This document shows positions 60,733 through 64,000 of a DNA stretch of 64,000 nucleotides, piece after piece. The DNA comes from Curvibacter sp. Its GTDB lineage: Bacteria > Pseudomonadota > Gammaproteobacteria > Burkholderiales > Burkholderiaceae_C. The notes beneath the pieces were generated by a model. That model ran no database searches. It was not told the origin of the DNA and saw nothing but the letters and a program-made list of their open reading frames with translations. The DNA is taken from NCBI GenBank assembly GCA_004293725.1, contig REAW01000014.1, positions 19,465 to 83,464 of the forward strand. The letters run 5' to 3'. Position numbers and translations under genes: made by a program. Numbering within the stretch: the first letter of the stretch is position 1; the number at the start of each line of letters is the position of its first letter.

Positions 60733-62687
60733 GGTGTGTCTGCCTCGGGTGCCGATTGTGCAGCCAGGGGCAGCTCTACTGTAAAACGGGCTCCACCGAG
60801 CTCGGGATCACGGTCTACCGCGATGTGCCCGTGGTGCGTTTCAACGATGGAGCGGCATATGGCCAAACCCATGCCCATGCCGCCTTCTTTGGTGCTGAAA
60901 AAGGCTTCAAAAACATGCTCCCGGTCTTCTTCATGTACACCGGCGCCTGAGTCACACACACAAAGCACCGCCACCTGGCGCACTGCATCACTCCAAACAC
61001 GCACCTGCACTTGCGCGGGCACCTTGCCTTGGGCTGCAGCTTCCTGCGCATTGCCCAGCAGGTTGTTCACCAAGTGTTCCAACAACAATTCGTCGGCCGC
61101 CACCCATACCGGGTCCACCGCATCCACGCCCTGAGGCACCACCCGCTGCAACACGGCCACCAGGTCCAGACGCTGCAAGGTTATTTCGCGACGCCGTGCA
61201 ATTGCATTGACGCGCTGAATGACACGCCCGGCCTTCTCGGCCAACCCCGCCATGCGGGTGATCACGGGCACCGTTTCTTGCGGGCTGATGCTGCCGGCAC
61301 GCAGGCGGTTGAGCAGGCCGGTGGCGAAGCTGCTCAAGGCACCCAGTGGCTGGTTGAGTTCGTGCGCCAGCGTGGAAGCCACCTCGCCCACTGCGACCAG
61401 ACGCCCCGTGGCCTCCAAACGTTCCTGCTGCTGCGCGGCAAGGCGCAGCGCGCGCTTGCGTTCGCTGATGTCGAGCACCGAGCTCATCCAGCCTATGTGG
61501 GTGCCGTCGGCGGTATACAGCGGCGCCTCATGAATCAGCACATCCACCAGCTTGCTGTTGCGATGCTGAAACTGCACCTCGACCCCTTGCTGCTGGGTGC
61601 CTTGCGCCAAAATTTCGGTGTGTACTTGATTCAGACCATGGGTCTGATCTGCGGGCCAATACGGCAAGGGGGCAGATTGTCCCAGCAGCTCGTGCGGTTG
61701 ATAGCCCACCATTTTGCAAAAGGCGTCGTTCACATAGAGAACTTTGCCGCCCAAGTCCCAGGCGCGCAAGCCAATGGTCACGGAGTTCTCCATGGCGGTG
61801 CGCAAGGCCACTTCGGCCTCCAGGCGGGCCTGCACCTGCTGGCGTTTAACAATATCGCGGCGCAGCGCCCACAGACTCAGCAGCATGCCGCCCAGAAACA
61901 CCAAGGCCACTAGCAAAAACAGGCGGGGCACAGTCGCACGCCGCGCCTGCACCGAGGTAACTTCGAGAAACACATCGGACCCTGCAAGATTCAGGGCCGC
62001 TCGGAATGGCTGCAACCCGTCGGACCGCACAATGGGCACTTCACCTTCATCCAGCACCAAGCGCACGGCATGGTCCTTGGCAAACCAACCAGGCACTACC
62101 ACTGCAACGGCCTGATGCAATGACAGTGCGGCCACGTAGTTGCCAACGAACTGCCCCCGCTCAAAATAAGGAACGGCCAACCAAACGGTGTCGGTCAACG
62201 TGCCATTGGCCTGCAACATGGGCCCGGCATAGGCGGATCTGCGCAGTCCCTTGGCAGTGGAAAACATAGTAGCCAGCGCCTGTGCGTTTTGAGGGTGGCC
62301 CGCTTCATCGACCGGCCACCGCGCAGGCACCTGCACTTGTGCGGCGCCCACCCACCCCTGATCCAGCAACACACCAGGTTCCCGCCACAGCAAGCCTCCC
62401 TGCACGTCACTCATTTGGCGTGCGGCAGTACGCAAGTCGTCCTCCAGCCGTCGAAAGTGAAACTGCACGCTCTGCTCCAGCCACTGTGCGTCGGCAGCTT
62501 GACGGCGCGCATTCTCCTCGGCTTCAAAGTTCTGCAAGTACAAGACCAGCGCAATAACGGATGCCACTACCAAGGCCAAAAAGCCCAACAACCACCCACC
62601 GGGCCAAGGGCTGCGCGCGGTACCCGCAAGCCCTGCATGGCGCAGCGACGCGAAGTTGAAAGAAGTTGCTGTTGAACGGTCAGTCAT
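60729..62687 (-). CDS. sensor histidine kinase, DctS-like
   Basis: About 652 residues: membrane helix (LLGFLALVVASVIALVLYL), a periplasmic sensor region of about 230 residues, a second helix (LFLLVALVFLGGMLLSLWAL), a PAS domain (AFCKMVGYQPHELLGQ), a HisKA box AHELNQPLGAL with the phosphorylated His, and HATPase motifs (NNLLGNAQEA, DSGAGV, GGMGMGLAI). ATG 62687 is preferred. It is divergent from a DctP-type binding protein only 35 bases away. Confidence 0.9.
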   Translation of the reverse strand: MTDRSTATSFNFASLRHAGLAGTARSPWPGGWLLGFLALVVASVIALVLYLQNFEAEENARRQAADAQWLEQSVQFHFRRLEDDLRTAARQMSDVQGGLLWREPGVLLDQGWVGAAQVQVPARWPVDEAGHPQNAQALATMFSTAKGLRRSAYAGPMLQANGTLTDTVWLAVPYFERGQFVGNYVAALSLHQAVAVVVPGWFAKDHAVRLVLDEGEVPIVRSDGLQPFRAALNLAGSDVFLEVTSVQARRATVPRLFLLVALVFLGGMLLSLWALRRDIVKRQQVQARLEAEVALRTAMENSVTIGLRAWDLGGKVLYVNDAFCKMVGYQPHELLGQSAPLPYWPADQTHGLNQVHTEILAQGTQQQGVEVQFQHRNSKLVDVLIHEAPLYTADGTHIGWMSSVLDISERKRALRLAAQQQERLEATGRLVAVGEVASTLAHELNQPLGALSSFATGLLNRLRAGSISPQETVPVITRMAGLAEKAGRVIQRVNAIARRREITLQRLDLVAVLQRVVPQGVDAVDPVWVAADELLLEHLVNNLLGNAQEAAAQGKVPAQVQVRVWSDAVRQVAVLCVCDSGAGVHEEDREHVFEAFFSTKEGGMGMGLAICRSIVETHHGHIAVDRDPELGGARFTVELPLAAQSAPEADTP

Positions 62688-62722
62688 GGTGGGCACAGGC
62701 ATGCACTCGCATAATAACGAGC

Positions 62723-63757
62723 ATGCAACGACCAGTTTCAGTCTTCCCACGTCGCCGCCAATGGCTGCGTGGCTTGGCCTTGAGTACTGCCGCCGCCATG
62801 CCCTGGGCCAGCCAAGCAACGGCTGGCACCACCATTCGGCTGTCCCATGTGGTGGCGCCCGAAACCCCAAAAGGGTTGACGTTGGAGCGCTTTCGCACGC
62901 TGGTAGAAGAGCGCAGCGGCCAACGGCTACGCGTCAAAATTTACCCACAAGGCCATCTCTACGGCGACCAAGACGAGATGCAGGCACTGCAATTGGGGGC
63001 CATCGACATGGTGGCACCTTCCCTGTCAAAGTTTGGGCCCATTGGTTTCCCCGAGTTTGAGCTTTTTGACCTCCCTTTTTTGTTTGACAACGTGGCCGAT
63101 GTACGCCGTCTCACGCAGGGGCCCGTAGGACAGCGCCTGCTGGACCGCCTGAGCAGACAGCGCCTGCTGGGCCTCGGTTTTTTTGACAACGGATTCAAAC
63201 AGATGAGCGCCAACCGTCCGCTGCTGGAACCTGCCGATTTTGCAGGCCTGCGCATGCGGGTACAGGCGTCGCGTGTCATTGCCCAGCAGATGCGGGCGTT
63301 GGGGGCCAGTCCGGTGGCACTGCCATTCAGTGAAACCCGAAGAGCACTGGAGTCTGGTGTGGTGGATGGCACAGAAAACGTGGTGTCCAACTTCTGGACC
63401 CAGAACATGCAGGCCGTACAAAAAGACCTGAGCCTGACCCAGCACGGATATTTGGGCTACGCGGTAGTGACCCACCAGCGCTTTTGGTTCAACCTGCCGG
63501 CCAGCGACCGGGAGCTACTGCAGCAAGCAATGCGCGAAGCACTGGTCTATGGCAATAGCATTGGCGACGCCCACAACGAAAAAGCGCTGACCGCCTTGCG
63601 AGAAGCAGGTACCGCCCGCATCCACGCCCCCAGCGCTTCGCAGCGCCAGCGTCTCAAATCGGCAGTGATGTCGGTGCATGCGGACCTGGCGCAGCGCATC
63701 GACCCCATGTGGATCAGGGCCGTGCGTGAGGCATTGCCCCAAGCAGTGCCCGGGTAA
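62723..63757 (+). CDS. DctP-type TRAP substrate-binding protein
   Basis: 344 residues. The N-terminus (PRRRQWLRGLALSTAAAMPWASQATA) looks like a Tat-like or Sec signal. TIRLSHVVAPETPKGLTLERFRTLVEERSGQRL and the substrate arginine region GLRMRVQASRVIAQQMRALGASPVALPFSE are DctP signatures; such proteins bind C4-dicarboxylates and other organic acids. No TRAP permease follows within the window; the next gene is TctB-like. It could serve the kinase as a ligand-presenting partner. Confidence 0.88.
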   Translation: MQRPVSVFPRRRQWLRGLALSTAAAMPWASQATAGTTIRLSHVVAPETPKGLTLERFRTLVEERSGQRLRVKIYPQGHLYGDQDEMQALQLGAIDMVAPSLSKFGPIGFPEFELFDLPFLFDNVADVRRLTQGPVGQRLLDRLSRQRLLGLGFFDNGFKQMSANRPLLEPADFAGLRMRVQASRVIAQQMRALGASPVALPFSETRRALESGVVDGTENVVSNFWTQNMQAVQKDLSLTQHGYLGYAVVTHQRFWFNLPASDRELLQQAMREALVYGNSIGDAHNEKALTALREAGTARIHAPSASQRQRLKSAVMSVHADLAQRIDPMWIRAVREALPQAVPG

Positions 63758-63889
63758 ACCCTAGCTGTTGAACGCCACAGTTTCCTTTGCTGGTCTTCCT
63801 GACTAACCTTCGCGGTTCGCTACAAGGCCAAGTCAACACCTCGTTGGTGCGAACGCAGGCAGGCATTTCACTATTCCAAGGACCACCAC

Positions 63890-64000
63890 TTGAAACTACA
63901 TAGCCAAAAAGATTTTTTCTCCGGCCTGATGTTCATGGGCGTAGGCGCAGCCTTCGCCTGGGGCGCCACCGGCTACACCATAGGAGACGGCGCGCGCATG
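63890..64000 (+). CDS. TctB-like protein of a tripartite tricarboxylate transporter (start only)
   Basis: The first 37 codons are visible. A TTG start follows AAGGACCACCAC. MKLHSQKDFFSGLMFMGVGAAFAWGA and TIGDGARM match the N-terminus of TctB/DUF1468 small membrane subunits. The rest lies beyond the right edge. If correct, a TctBA-type permease would follow here. Confidence 0.65.
   Translation, partial: MKLHSQKDFFSGLMFMGVGAAFAWGATGYTIGDGARM

Overview
The window looks like a chromosome segment of a betaproteobacterium of the order Burkholderiales, most likely Comamonadaceae (Rhodoferax, Polaromonas or Curvibacter type). The reasons are gene order (pilMNOP divergent from mrcA; cyaY next to lptM-lysA; ccsA-resB-cytochrome c4 next to engB; paired lipid A acyltransferases next to metK) and short stem-loop repeats of a kind I associate with this family. 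The assignment rests on protein recognition and gene order only; no search was run.

Layout. 1-2.5 kb: type IV pilus assembly genes pilM-N-O-P, all leftward. 2.7-5.4 kb: penicillin-binding protein 1A and frataxin CyaY. 5.4-13.4 kb: a complete-looking filamentous phage (inovirus) genome lodged exactly between cyaY and lptM-lysA. In order it holds a leftward repressor-like gene, three matching operators, a hairpin-rich candidate origin, a rolling-circle replication initiator, an ssDNA-binding protein, small genes, the major coat protein and a terminator, minor coat and adsorption proteins, Zot/pI, a small secreted protein, a leftward H-NS-like gene and a resolvase-type serine recombinase. 13.4-23.1 kb: lptM, lysA, System II cytochrome c biogenesis, cytochrome c4, engB, two lipid A acyltransferases and metK. 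23.2-26.7 kb: a glycosylation group (GT9, GtrA, ArnT-like). 26.7-27.3 kb: two small secreted cysteine-rich proteins, the second only 43 residues with three Cys-Cys pairs in exact heptad spacing.

27.3-43.5 kb is a mixed housekeeping and accessory stretch: sialidase-like protein with a membrane partner, pirin, FAS1 protein, a large DUF748/AsmA-like protein, cupin, secreted alpha/beta hydrolase, hemerythrin, LysR, isocitrate dehydrogenase, secreted dioxygenase-like protein, and a vanadium-haloperoxidase/ASPIC-UnbV pair. 43.5-50.8 kb is a full D-xylose regulon (xylF, H, G, ROK repressor, xylB, xylA) with three matching 21-bp candidate operators and an internal terminator after xylF. 50.8-54.1 kb is a divergent metal-homeostasis island: a CsoR/RcnR-family sensor and a DMT exporter with a histidine-rich tail on one side; a histidine-rich protein, HupE/UreJ-type permease and anchor protein on the other. 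54.4-60 kb: LysE exporter, small genes, and an NMT1/THI5-type ABC transporter ending in a RutR-like TetR regulator. 60-64 kb: a DctSR-like two-component system divergent from a DctP-type binding protein, then the start of a TctB-like gene.

The most unusual elements are the inovirus (H-NS-like protein, serine recombinase in place of Xer/dif, triple operator, and a repressor gene overlapping the host frataxin start as TAATG), the heptad Cys-Cys micropeptide, the metal island, and a stem-loop repeat family that sits in frame inside protein-coding genes.
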